From contig NZ_SUMB01000016.1 in the NCBI RefSeq assembly GCF_005048155.1, positions 62,001-126,000 on the forward strand: a stretch of DNA of 64,000 nt, given 5' to 3'. Positions 43,904 through 52,638 of the stretch are shown in pieces. The notes below the pieces were generated by a model. The model had not been told where the DNA came from and searched no databases. It was given only the letters and a program-made list of their open reading frames with translations. Each line of letters begins with the position of its first letter. Position 1 is the first letter of the stretch. This DNA is from Streptomyces piniterrae (lineage in GTDB: Bacteria; Actinomycetota; Actinomycetes; Streptomycetales; Streptomycetaceae). A program made the position numbers and the translations under genes.

Positions 43904-43979
43904 CCGGACGGGTCGGACACCGCCTCACGGAACGAGATCCATGTCTCACTTTCCCTGAAACGGGCACCGACCCGTCCGG
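43904..43979 (-). terminator. Inverted repeat after second Rpf gene
   Basis: CCGGACGGGTCGG at 43904-43916 pairs perfectly with CCGACCCGTCCGG at 43967-43979, 21 bases beyond the stop at 44000. The loop is long (50 bases), so it may act as a terminator or as a leader structure of rpfA. Confidence 0.55.
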
Positions 43980-43999
43980 ACAGGCCCTAACTACCCCGC

Positions 44000-45055
44000 T
44001 CAGCGCCCGAGATCGAGGTGCTGACCTGGGTGGATCAGGTCGGCGTCGGAGCCGATGACACCCTTGTTGCGGTCGTAGAGCGCGTTCCAGCCGCCGGGCA
44101 GCTCATGGGCCGCCGCGATGGCTGACAGGGTGTCACCCGGGCGCACGGCGTAGTCGCCGTCGGTCGCCGGAGGCGTACTGCGCGCGTCGTCGCCGCGCGA
44201 GGCGTGCCGACCGGACGGCCGGTCGCCGTCGCTCTTGCCGCCCTTGTCCTCGCTCTCGTCCGTGTCGCCGCGGTGCCTGCCCTTGGCGGGCCGGTCGCTC
44301 GGCGTGGGGCCCGGGTCGGCGGGACGGGACGCGTCCTCGCCCTCGCCCCGGTCGCCGCCCGGGGTGGCGGGGTCGGACGGACGGGGGGTCTTCGAGGGGT
44401 CGCCGGGCGTCTCGGAGTCGTCCGAGGAGCCGGGGGAGTCCGAGGGGTCATCCGGGTCGGCCGAGCCGGACGGGTCGGACGGGTCGGCGGACTCCGACGA
44501 GTCGTCCGAGGGGTCAGAGGTGTCGGACGGGTCCGACGGGTCCAGGGGATCCAGCGGGCCCGAGGAGTCCGCGGGGTCCGAGGGGTCGGAGGAGTCGCCG
44601 GTGTCCGAGGAGTCGCCGGTGTCCGACCCGGGGGGCGTCGGGGCGCCCGTGCCGCCCGGGTCGACGTCCGGCGCGCCGCCGCCCTTCTTCAGCCCCGCGT
44701 TCACCGCGCAGCTGGGCCAGGCGTCCGGACCGCGGTCGGCCAGGATCTGCTCGGCCACGGATATCTGCTGGGCGCGGCTGGCGAGGTCGGGGCGCGAGGC
44801 GTACGCCCCGCCGCCGTAGTCGTCCCACATCTCCTGGGTCAGCTGGAGGCCGCCGTAGAAGCCGTTGCCCGAGGCGGCGCTCCACATCCCGCCGCTCTCG
44901 CACTGTGCGACCCGGTCCCAGGTCGCGGTGTCGGCGGCGTGCGCACCACTGGCGCCGAGCAGCGGAATGGCGATGGCGGAGCCGGTCACTCCCGCCGTGA
45001 CAAAGATGGCCGGTGCCTGACGGGGGCGACGGTGTCGGCCGTTCCCGGAGCGCAT
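44000..45055 (-). CDS. Second Rpf-type protein with Ser/Asp-Pro linker and LysM
   Basis: A 351-residue secreted protein. The signal peptide of about 40 residues ends GAHA. The Rpf domain (TATWDRVAQCESGGMWSAASGNGFYGGLQLT) covers about 42-118, a very long Asp/Ser/Pro/Thr-rich linker about 135-300 with repeated DPSDPS-type units and then basic clusters, and a C-terminal LysM at 303-350 (DYAVRPGDTLSAIAAAH). It is probably a wall-associated muralytic enzyme like rpfA but with a much longer spacer. The ATG at 45055 has AAGG upstream. I see no riboswitch in its leader. Confidence 0.92.
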   Translation of the reverse strand: MRSGNGRHRRPRQAPAIFVTAGVTGSAIAIPLLGASGAHAADTATWDRVAQCESGGMWSAASGNGFYGGLQLTQEMWDDYGGGAYASRPDLASRAQQISVAEQILADRGPDAWPSCAVNAGLKKGGGAPDVDPGGTGAPTPPGSDTGDSSDTGDSSDPSDPADSSGPLDPLDPSDPSDTSDPSDDSSESADPSDPSGSADPDDPSDSPGSSDDSETPGDPSKTPRPSDPATPGGDRGEGEDASRPADPGPTPSDRPAKGRHRGDTDESEDKGGKSDGDRPSGRHASRGDDARSTPPATDGDYAVRPGDTLSAIAAAHELPGGWNALYDRNKGVIGSDADLIHPGQHLDLGR

Positions 45056-45451
45056 GCGGTTGCCTTTCGAGCGGCGGTTGAGTTGTCGGTGAGCTCGCGA
45101 ACGAGATCTCTCGAACGAGCTGTCGAATAGGACGCCGCAGGGCACCTCGGCGGTTCCCCGCCGCCCCGCGCCGGCCGTTCCAGCAAGCCGGCAGACCCCG
45201 TACGACCGGGGCCCGGCGAAGCTCGTTCGGTTCGGTCGAAAGGTAGCGGGGGCCACGGGGAGTCACAAGCCGGTGTAGCGGAGATCACGTAAAGGTCACG
45301 CCGCTGACAGGCAGTCAATTACGCGCCGCCATACGGCCGGAGCTGCATCGGAGCGGCATCGGGAATCCCGCGGAAATTTCGTCGGGGCCGGACCAAAGAT
45401 TCCTCGGAAATTCCCGGGCCTGCCCAGGACTTGCCCGGGTTTCACTCAGGG
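45056..45451. other. Gene-free region upstream of second Rpf gene
   Basis: The region probably holds the promoter of the Rpf gene on the minus strand. A run of near-palindromic CTCGAACGAG-like motifs lies at 45080-45125 (CTCGCGAACGAG, CTCTCGAACGAG). No riboswitch of the ydaO type is recognisable, and no gene is convincing. Confidence 0.4.
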
Positions 45452-46876
45452 TCATGGCCTCGTCGGCGTGAACTCCACCGGCAGGGACCGCAGTCCGCGC
45501 ATGATGAGCCCGCCCCGCCACCGCAAATCATCCGGTTCCGCCGCAAGCCGGATGTCCGGGAGGCGGGTCAGCAGCGTCGCCAGAGCGGTCTGCCCTTCGA
45601 GCCGGGCCAGCGGTGCGCCCAGGCAGTAGTGGATGCCATGGCCGTATCCCAGATGCGGGTTGTCACGGCGGGTGAGATCGAGGACGTCCGGCTCGGCGAA
45701 GCGCGCCGGGTCGCGGTCGGCGGCCGCCAGCACGACCAGGACCGGGTCCCCCTCGGCTATCCGCTGCCCGCCCAGCGTCAGATCGCAGGTCGCGAACCGC
45801 CAGGTCGCCAGCTCCACCGGGCCGTCGTAGCGCAGCAGTTCCTCGACGCCGGTGGCGAGCAGCTCGGCGTCACCCGCCTCGATCGACTTCTGCAGCAGCT
45901 CGCGCTGGGCGGGGTTGCGCAGCAGCGCGTACGTCCCGTTGCCGATGAGGTTCACGGTGGTCTCGAAACCGGCGAAGAGCAGGATGAACGCCATCGCGGC
46001 GACCTCGTTCTCGGTGAGGTGCTCGCCATGGTCGGAGGCCCGGATCAGGCCGGAGATCAGGTCCTCGTCCGGGGCGGGGGTGTCCCCCAGGGTTTCGCGC
46101 TTGCGGTGGATGAGCTCGGCGAGATAGCCGCGCATCTTCTTCACGGACCGAGCCACTCCGCCGCGCGGCCCTCCGCCGTGCCGGATCATCATTCCGGCCC
46201 AGTCGCGGAAGTCGTCCTGGTCCTCGCGCGGGACGCCGAGCAGATCGCAGATGGCGTAGATGGGCAGCGGGAACGCGAACTCGTGGATGAGGTCCGCCTC
46301 GCCGCGCTCCGCGAAGCCGGCGATGAGCGTGTCGGTCAGCTCCTGTACGCGCGGCGCGAAGGCGGCCACCCGTCGCGGGGTGAACGCCTTCGAGACCAGC
46401 CGGCGCAGCCGGGTGTGGTCCGGCGGGTCGATATTGAGCAGATGCGTCATCAGGTTGGCGCTGCGCTCGCCCGGAATGCCGACCTTGCCCTTGCCGTGTG
46501 CCGCCTCGCTGTGGTGCACCGGGTTCTTCGAGAGCCGGACGTCGGCGAGCGCCTGCCGGGCGTCCGGGTAGCGGGTCACCAGCCATGCCTCGACGCCGCT
46601 GGGCAGCGCGGTCCGGTGCACCGGCGCATGCGCGCGCAGCCAGGCGTACGCGGGGTAGGGGTCGGCGGCGAACTCCCAGGTGAAGAGCTCGGGGGCGGGG
46701 GCGCGCGGGGCGGCCGCCTGGGCTACGGGGCAGCCTATGGATGCGCCTGCGGGGCCGGCGCCGGTGCGGGGCTCAGCGGTCGGGTCGGGGGCGCCGGCGA
46801 ATGGGGCGTCGGTGGTGGCGCGGGGGGCGTCGTCGGACTTGTCGTGCACCTCTCGACCGTAACCCGAGCCCCGCAC
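45452..46876 (-). CDS. Cytochrome P450
   Basis: A soluble class I bacterial P450. Marks are the I-helix AGFETTVN (with Glu-Thr-Thr in place of the usual Asp-Thr), the ExxR of EELLRYD, and the heme-binding LGYGHGIHYCLGAPLARLE block, where the axial Cys lies in HYCLG. Including a Pro/Ala-rich leader of about 60 residues that contains GCPVAQAA, the length is 474. The start is uncertain; GTG 46849 is an alternative. It resembles CYP107 enzymes (the S. coelicolor equivalent I recall is CYP107P1), but no biosynthetic genes are nearby and the substrate is unknown. Confidence 0.92.
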   Translation of the reverse strand: MRGSGYGREVHDKSDDAPRATTDAPFAGAPDPTAEPRTGAGPAGASIGCPVAQAAAPRAPAPELFTWEFAADPYPAYAWLRAHAPVHRTALPSGVEAWLVTRYPDARQALADVRLSKNPVHHSEAAHGKGKVGIPGERSANLMTHLLNIDPPDHTRLRRLVSKAFTPRRVAAFAPRVQELTDTLIAGFAERGEADLIHEFAFPLPIYAICDLLGVPREDQDDFRDWAGMMIRHGGGPRGGVARSVKKMRGYLAELIHRKRETLGDTPAPDEDLISGLIRASDHGEHLTENEVAAMAFILLFAGFETTVNLIGNGTYALLRNPAQRELLQKSIEAGDAELLATGVEELLRYDGPVELATWRFATCDLTLGGQRIAEGDPVLVVLAAADRDPARFAEPDVLDLTRRDNPHLGYGHGIHYCLGAPLARLEGQTALATLLTRLPDIRLAAEPDDLRWRGGLIMRGLRSLPVEFTPTRP

Positions 46877-46906
46877 ACCCCTCGGGGCCTGGCCGCCCCG
46901 TACGGC

Positions 46907-47818
46907 TCACCCGTCCCGCGCCCCCGCACGGCTCCGCTCCCCCGGCCCCGTCTCGATGCCCAGCCCCGCCAGGAACGCCGCGGCCGCGGGTGACGGGCCC
47001 AGCGCGCTCCACACCACCCGCTCCGTACGCTCGGGCGCCGGCCGTACCCGCACGATGTGCAGCCCGGACAGCTCGGAGGCGATCGCCTCCGGCACCATGC
47101 CGACGCCGAGCCCGGCCCGTACCAGCTTCGCCAGGAACTCGACGGTGGTCACCTCGAACGCCACCTCCGAGGTCAGCCCCGCCGCACGGAACGCCTCATC
47201 GCGCTGGCGGCGGGCCGCCGACCCCGCCGTGAAGTCGACGAACGTCTCCCGCGCCAGCCGCGCCAGCGTGGTCCACTCCCGCCCGGCCAGCGGATGCCCC
47301 GGCGGCACGACGGCGACCAGCTCGCCGCGCGCCAGCTCCTTCTCCCGTACGCCGACGGTGCGCGCGCCGGGCACCAGCCCGACGAAGGCGACATCCAGCG
47401 CCCCCTGCCGCACCTGCTCGATCAGCGCATCGCTCATCTCCATCTGCAGACCGATCCGCACCTTGGGGCAGCGGTTACGGAAAGCGCCCAGCTCACGGGC
47501 CAGATCGACGGCCGCGACGGTCGAGATCGCGCCCACCGCGAGCCGGCCGCGCACCTCACCGGTCGCCGCCTCCACCTCGGCGCGCGCCCGCTCGGCCGCC
47601 TGCAGCGCCTGCCGGGCGACCGGGACGAAGACCTCGCCCGCCGCGGTGAGCCGGACGCTGCGGCTGGTCCGGTCGAAGAGCCGGGCGCCCAGCTCCTTCT
47701 CCAGCCGGGCGATCTGGTGGCTGAGCGCGGACTGCACCACATGGCAGCGCTCGGCGGCCCGGGTGAACCCACCGGTCTCGGCGACCGCGACGACGTAGCG
47801 CATCTGCTGGAGCTCCAT
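46907..47818 (-). CDS. LysR family transcriptional regulator
   Basis: A 303-residue LysR regulator with the N-terminal winged helix (MELQQMRYVVAVAETGGFTRAAERCHVVQSALSHQIARLEKELGARLFDRTSRSVRLTAAG) and a periplasmic-binding-like effector domain from about 90. It is divergent from the MFS transporter, the usual arrangement in which a LysR protein controls the neighbouring gene and itself. The 137-base gap has a repeated CATCGATCGT motif. Confidence 0.95.
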   Translation of the reverse strand: MELQQMRYVVAVAETGGFTRAAERCHVVQSALSHQIARLEKELGARLFDRTSRSVRLTAAGEVFVPVARQALQAAERARAEVEAATGEVRGRLAVGAISTVAAVDLARELGAFRNRCPKVRIGLQMEMSDALIEQVRQGALDVAFVGLVPGARTVGVREKELARGELVAVVPPGHPLAGREWTTLARLARETFVDFTAGSAARRQRDEAFRAAGLTSEVAFEVTTVEFLAKLVRAGLGVGMVPEAIASELSGLHIVRVRPAPERTERVVWSALGPSPAAAAFLAGLGIETGPGERSRAGARDG

Positions 47819-47819
47819 C

Positions 47820-47842
47820 CATCGATCGTAGCCATCGATCGT
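47820..47842. promoter_or_regulatory. LysR operator candidate
   Basis: CATCGATCGT is present twice, at 47820-47829 and 47833-47842, followed by GATGCGCGATGGATGCGAT. The first copy is only two bases upstream of the LysR start. Each contains the palindrome ATCGAT. Confidence 0.45.
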
Positions 47843-47955
47843 GATGCGCGATGGATGCGATGAAAACTATGCGTTGGACTCATTGATCGGTTGGGGCGGA
47901 GGCTGGGTGGTGCCCGCGCCACCGTGGCCGCGGGCCTGATACGGGGAGGTCCTGC

Positions 47956-49203
47956 ATGGAACCTGACGACGACCAACCGGAACCGCGCCGGCTGGGCCGC
48001 GGCACGCTGCTCCTGATGTCCGTCGCCGCCGGCCTCTCCGTCGCCGGCAACTACTTCGCCCAGCCCCTCCTGGACACCATCGGCCGCGACCTTCACCTGG
48101 CCGCCTCCACCGCCGCGCTGGTGGTGACCGTCGCCCAGGTCGGCTACGGACTCGGGCTCCTGCTGCTCGTCCCCCTCGGTGACCTGCTGGAACGACGCCG
48201 CCTTGCGGTCACCCTGACGCTGGCGACGGCCCTCTTCCTCACCGTCACGGCGAGCGCGCCGAACGCCGTCCTGCTGCTCACCGGCACCGCCCTGACCGGC
48301 CTCACCTCGGTCGCGGCCCAGGTCGTGGTGCCGTACGCGGCGACCCTCGCGGCACCCGCCGAACGCGGCCGCACCGTCGGCACCGTCATGACCGGCCTGC
48401 TGCTGGGCATCCTGCTGGCCCGTACCGCCGCCGGTCTGCTCGCCGAACTCGGCGGCTGGCGCACCGTCTACTGGGTCAACGCCGCCTTGATGCTGCTGAT
48501 GGCGCTGCTGCTACGGCTCCGCCTGCCGGCGCTGCGCACCACCGTCGGCCTGCGCTATCCCGCCCTGCTGCGCTCCACCCTCGCGCTCTTCGGCCAGGAG
48601 CCGGTGCTGCGCTGGCGGGCGGTGCTCGGCGCGCTGACCTTCGCCGGCTTCAGCGTGCTGTGGACGGCGATGGCGTTCCTGCTGTCCGGCCCGGGCTACG
48701 GCTGGCAGGAATCGACGATCGGGCTGCTGGGGCTGGTGGGCGCGGCCGGTTCGCTGTCCGCGTCGACGGCCGGGCGGCTGGCGGACCGGGGGCTGGTGCA
48801 CCGGGTCACCGGCGTCGCGGCGTTCCTGCTGCTGGGGTCGTGGGGGCTGCTGGCGACAGCCGGCGGCGGCGGGGCCTGGTCGCTGGCGGCGCTGCTCGTG
48901 GGCGTGATCGTGCTGGACCTGTCCGTGCAGGCGGTGCACGTCAGCAACCAGAACGTGGTGTACGGGGTGCGCCCGGAAGCGCGTAACCGCCTCAACTCGG
49001 CCTATATGACCAGCTACTTCGTGGGCGGGGCGATCGGGTCGGCACTCACGTCGGCGGTGTGGGTCGCGGCGGGGTGGGGTGGCGTGTGTGGCGTCGGGGC
49101 CGGGCTGGCGGCTGCCGTCGTGGGGGTGTGGGGCGCGGAGCGGGTGCGGGCGCGGCGCCGGCGATCAGTCGTCGACGACGGTCGCGTCCGGGCTCTCGCC
49201 TAG
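47956..49203 (+). CDS. MFS transporter
   Basis: A 415-residue major facilitator with 12 predicted TM helices. Family marks are the PLGDLLERRRLAVTL loop between TM2 and TM3 and a central cytoplasmic loop. It is a likely drug/metabolite efflux pump controlled by the divergent LysR protein. Its 3' end overlaps the convergent STAND/Sel1 gene by 39 bases, which is unusual for convergent genes here; no terminator lies between them. Confidence 0.93.
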   Translation: MEPDDDQPEPRRLGRGTLLLMSVAAGLSVAGNYFAQPLLDTIGRDLHLAASTAALVVTVAQVGYGLGLLLLVPLGDLLERRRLAVTLTLATALFLTVTASAPNAVLLLTGTALTGLTSVAAQVVVPYAATLAAPAERGRTVGTVMTGLLLGILLARTAAGLLAELGGWRTVYWVNAALMLLMALLLRLRLPALRTTVGLRYPALLRSTLALFGQEPVLRWRAVLGALTFAGFSVLWTAMAFLLSGPGYGWQESTIGLLGLVGAAGSLSASTAGRLADRGLVHRVTGVAAFLLLGSWGLLATAGGGGAWSLAALLVGVIVLDLSVQAVHVSNQNVVYGVRPEARNRLNSAYMTSYFVGGAIGSALTSAVWVAAGWGGVCGVGAGLAAAVVGVWGAERVRARRRRSVVDDGRVRALA

Positions 49204-51465
49204 GGCACGTTCGGCGCCGGGGTGGCCCATGTCCGCTGCCTTGCGGTACCAGGCCTGGGCCTCCGCCGTCTCACCGTCCTTCTTGTGGAGCTCGGCGAGG
49301 CGGAAGGCGCCGTAGGGGTCGCCGGTCTCGTACGCCTTGAGGTGCCAGGTGCGGGCCTCGTCCGGACGGCCGCGCATCTCCAGCAGGACGCCCAGATTGG
49401 CGGCGGCCAGTGGCTTGTCCTCTTCGGCCGATTCCCGGAGCTCCCGTTCGGCGTCCTCCACGCGCCGCCTTGGGCCGAGGGTGTGGCGCAACGTCATCTG
49501 GGCCTGCCAGTCGCCCGCGTCCGCCGCCCGCCGAAACCAGACTTCGGCCTCTTCGCGGTCGTTCCACAGGAGGCCGAGCCTGGCGAAGCTCGCGGCGACC
49601 TGCGGATACCCGGCGTCGATCGCCTCGATGTAGCAGGCCAGGGCGTCGTCCTCGTCACCACTGCCGAGCAGCAGGTCACCGAGCCGGTGGGCGGCCTCGG
49701 GGCTCCCCCCGCCCATTCCCGCCCGAAGCCAGCGCTCCGCCCGATCCCGCAACAGCCTGCCCAGCAGCGTCGCCGCCTCGGCGTCCCCCGCCTCGGCGGC
49801 GATCTCCAGGAACGGCTCCGCCTCCTTGCCCGCGCCCCGCTCGGCGAGCATCCGCCCCAGCCGCCCGGCGGACTGCGTCTGCCCGGCGTCCGCCGCGCGC
49901 CGGAACCACCCCTCGGCGTCCGCCAGCTCACCAAGGGATTCGGCGAGCAGGCCGAGATTGTGCAGCGCGGTGCTGTCCCCCGCCTCGGCGGCACGATGGA
50001 AGGCGGCGTGTGCGCCGACCGCGATCTCCTTGTAGTCGTACGCCCCGTCCGTACGGGCCACTTCCAGGGCACAGCCCCAGACCTGGCCGTCCACGGCGGG
50101 CAGCTCCTCCTGACGGGCCGCGGCCTCGACGAGAAAGGGTGCGGCCCGCCATGTATCGCCGGTGACGCGGACGAGCAGCCGCAGCAGCCCGTGGCGCCGC
50201 TCGGTCGCCCAGGCGAGGGCGTCCTCCATCGACTCCCGGTCCATGCCGTCCACGTCCGCATAGCCCTCGTGCACCTTGAGGAGCAGGGACATCGGCAGGG
50301 GCCCGTCCAGTCCGCAGCGGGCCAGGTCGAGGGCGGCCCGGACCAGGGCGTGACCACGGGGGTGCCGTTCGGCGCGGCGGGCGCGCCACCACTCCTCCCA
50401 GAGGAGGGGGGCGAGAGCGAGGTAGGCGGGCACGCCCTCGGGACCACTCGAACAGACCGCGGCGGTCAGCCGGGGATCCGCTTCGACCCCGGCGCGCAGC
50501 GCGAGCCGCTCCCGTTCCGCCGGGCTCCATTCATGTCCCAGCTCAACGGTGTGTGCGAGGTCGAGGACGCGGCCGTGCGGGGTGTGGCGGTGCTCGTCGT
50601 AGGCGTCGTCGCGCATCGTGGCGAGGACGACGACGCGCAGGCCGGTCAGCCGGTCCAGCAGTCGCGGTTCCAGTCCGCCTTCGCCGAGGTGTCCGTCGAG
50701 ATCGTCGAGCCAGACGAGGTGACGCCCGGGGCGGCCGTGTAAGAGGGCGGGCAGTCCGCGCAGGTCCGCGCCGCTCGCCGGGGCGAAGACCCGGAAGCCG
50801 GCGAACCCCTGTGCCATGGCCTCCAGCGCGGTGCGTGACTTGCCGGTGAACGGCTCGCCGAGCACCAGCACCAGCCCGCCGTGCGACCGGGCGTGCGTCA
50901 TCGCCGAGAGGAGTTCCTCGTCACGGTCGCGGGCTACGTAAGGGGGCAGCGAGCGGCCGTCCCTGCGGTAGGTGGGCCGTACGCCAAGGGCGATACGGTC
51001 CACGTCCTCGGCCTGGGGCCAGCCCTGGGGATCGAGGAGCGTTTCCGCGTACGCGCTGGTGTGGACGGTGACCGTGCCGATGGAGGCCGCCTGGACCACG
51101 CTGCCCTGGGTGCCGCCGGCGACGGTGTTGTGCACACCACCGACGGGCTCGACGGGCCGGGTGGGTACCGGCCGGGTGGGTACCGGCCGGGGAGGAATCT
51201 CGTCGAGGATGGCCCGGAGCGGATCGGCGGCCCGGGGCTCGCGTTCGAGCAGCTCGTGCAGCTTGAGCTGCCACAGCAGCCGGACCGCGAACGAGGACGC
51301 CACCGTCCCGGAGGCATCGGGCAATTGGGGCGGTTCCGTGCCGCCGTACGCTCCGCTGAACAGGTGCGTGACCCGTGTCCGCACTTCCGCCCAGGCGTCC
51401 GTCCCCATGGCCCCGACCAGGGCCCTCGCCCCAGAGTCCGCCAGCGCCACCAACTCCGGTTCCAC
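49165..51465 (-). CDS. NLR-like STAND NTPase with Sel1/TPR repeats and amyloid-like motif
   Basis: A 766-residue multidomain protein. Residues 1-95 are helical and contain TRVTHLFSGAY. A repeated PTRPVPTRPVEP linker is followed by a 20-residue segment at 111-131 (VHNTVAGGTQGSVVQAASIG) of the type described as RHIM-like bacterial amyloid signalling motifs. The NTPase has Walker A GEPFTGKS at 203-210 and Walker B HLVWLDDLDG near 249-258. The C-terminal 270 residues hold at least seven Sel1/TPR repeats (AEGWFRRAADAG type). Such proteins sense a trigger by their repeats and oligomerise. Target and effector are unknown; no linked effector gene is apparent. Confidence 0.88.
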   Translation of the reverse strand: MEPELVALADSGARALVGAMGTDAWAEVRTRVTHLFSGAYGGTEPPQLPDASGTVASSFAVRLLWQLKLHELLEREPRAADPLRAILDEIPPRPVPTRPVPTRPVEPVGGVHNTVAGGTQGSVVQAASIGTVTVHTSAYAETLLDPQGWPQAEDVDRIALGVRPTYRRDGRSLPPYVARDRDEELLSAMTHARSHGGLVLVLGEPFTGKSRTALEAMAQGFAGFRVFAPASGADLRGLPALLHGRPGRHLVWLDDLDGHLGEGGLEPRLLDRLTGLRVVVLATMRDDAYDEHRHTPHGRVLDLAHTVELGHEWSPAERERLALRAGVEADPRLTAAVCSSGPEGVPAYLALAPLLWEEWWRARRAERHPRGHALVRAALDLARCGLDGPLPMSLLLKVHEGYADVDGMDRESMEDALAWATERRHGLLRLLVRVTGDTWRAAPFLVEAAARQEELPAVDGQVWGCALEVARTDGAYDYKEIAVGAHAAFHRAAEAGDSTALHNLGLLAESLGELADAEGWFRRAADAGQTQSAGRLGRMLAERGAGKEAEPFLEIAAEAGDAEAATLLGRLLRDRAERWLRAGMGGGSPEAAHRLGDLLLGSGDEDDALACYIEAIDAGYPQVAASFARLGLLWNDREEAEVWFRRAADAGDWQAQMTLRHTLGPRRRVEDAERELRESAEEDKPLAAANLGVLLEMRGRPDEARTWHLKAYETGDPYGAFRLAELHKKDGETAEAQAWYRKAADMGHPGAERALGESPDATVVDD

Positions 51466-51499
51466 CCCCGCCCCCTATGCAAGCCTCCCCCCACGCTAC

Positions 51500-52522
51500 T
51501 CAATCCGCGCCCTGCGCACCCCCCTCGGCGACCACCACCGCGTCCCGATAGGCCCGCGCCGCCGCCCGCAGCGCCGCCTCCGGGTCGATCCCCTCCGCCT
51601 CGGCCCGTACCGCCATCGCCAGCAGCTCGTACCCGATGCCCTCGCCCGCGGGCGGCGCGACGTCCAGGCCCGCCGTCCGCACCCGCGAGGCGAGCTTCGC
51701 CGCGAGCGCCAGTCCGGGCTGGGCGAGCGGCACACCCTCCGTCACCGACTCCCGCTGCTTCTCTATCGCCTTCGTACGCAGCCAGTGCGCCTTGACGTCC
51801 TCGGGCGTCGCGGCGGCCTCGTCCCCGAAGACATGCGGATGGCGGTGGACCAGCTTCTCGACGATCGTGCCGGCCACGTCGTCGATGGAGAACGGCTCCT
51901 CCGCGTCGTCCTGCGCGATGCGGGCGTGGAAGACGACCTGGAGGAGCACATCGCCCAGTTCCTCGCGCAGTTCCTCGCGGTCGCCCGCCTCGATGGCCTC
52001 GACCAGCTCGTACGCCTCCTCGATGCCGTACTTGGCGAGGTCCTGATGCGTACGGATGCTGCTCCACGGGCAGTCGGCGCGGATCTGGTCCATGACCTGG
52101 ACGAGGTCCAGCAGCCGGGCGCCGGGCAGGTCGTACGAGCCGGGCAGCAGTTCCAGGTCGGGCATGGCCTCGCGGCCGGATCCGGCCAGCCGGGCCAGGC
52201 CGTCCGTGAGCGCGCTCTCGCCGACGGCGGAGGTCAGGACGACGGCGGTGCGGGCGCCCTGGACGCAGTAGTCGACCAGCTCACGGGCGGAGGGGGCGGC
52301 CTCCTCGACCGCTATGCCGGCCTCCCGCAGATAGGGCAGCTGCGGGTGGTCCGGGTCTGCGCACAGCACCCGGTCGGCCTCGCGCAGCGTCTGCCACGCG
52401 GGCCAGGACAGCAGCCCGGGGGCGACCCGGTGGCTGGTGGTGAGCAGGACCAGGCGTCCGGTGTCGCCGCCCTCGGGGCGGGTCGCGGCGCCGGGCTCAG
52501 CGGCAGATGCGTCAGCGTTCAC
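51500..52522 (-). CDS. mazG: MazG-family nucleotide pyrophosphohydrolase
   Basis: A 340-residue protein. The N-terminal part, to about 120, resembles a divergent tetrapyrrole-methylase-like (YabN) domain (TGRLVLLTTSHRVAPGLLSWPAWQTL). The MazG NTP-PPase domain then has the EEAYELVEAIEAGDREELREELGDVLLQVVFHARIA helix with the metal-binding Glu residues, and HRHPHVFGD after it. It hydrolyses non-canonical or excess NTPs. The GTG start at 52522 lacks a strong Shine-Dalgarno. It is followed by the STAND gene with only 34 bases between, on the same strand. Confidence 0.92.
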   Translation of the reverse strand: MNADASAAEPGAATRPEGGDTGRLVLLTTSHRVAPGLLSWPAWQTLREADRVLCADPDHPQLPYLREAGIAVEEAAPSARELVDYCVQGARTAVVLTSAVGESALTDGLARLAGSGREAMPDLELLPGSYDLPGARLLDLVQVMDQIRADCPWSSIRTHQDLAKYGIEEAYELVEAIEAGDREELREELGDVLLQVVFHARIAQDDAEEPFSIDDVAGTIVEKLVHRHPHVFGDEAAATPEDVKAHWLRTKAIEKQRESVTEGVPLAQPGLALAAKLASRVRTAGLDVAPPAGEGIGYELLAMAVRAEAEGIDPEAALRAAARAYRDAVVVAEGGAQGAD

Positions 52523-52638
52523 GCATCGAACGTAACGCACCGCACTGACAACGCCCGGCGCAGGACGGCTACCGCCCGAACGGCTACCGCCCGAGGGGAT
52601 GGACAGCGCAGCCGCAGGACCCCGGCTCGGTCGTCTCC

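Noticed and set aside
45056..45451. Possible second c-di-AMP riboswitch before the longer Rpf gene
   Set aside because: The conserved GGGGTGAAGCC and CCCGACAGC cores are absent.
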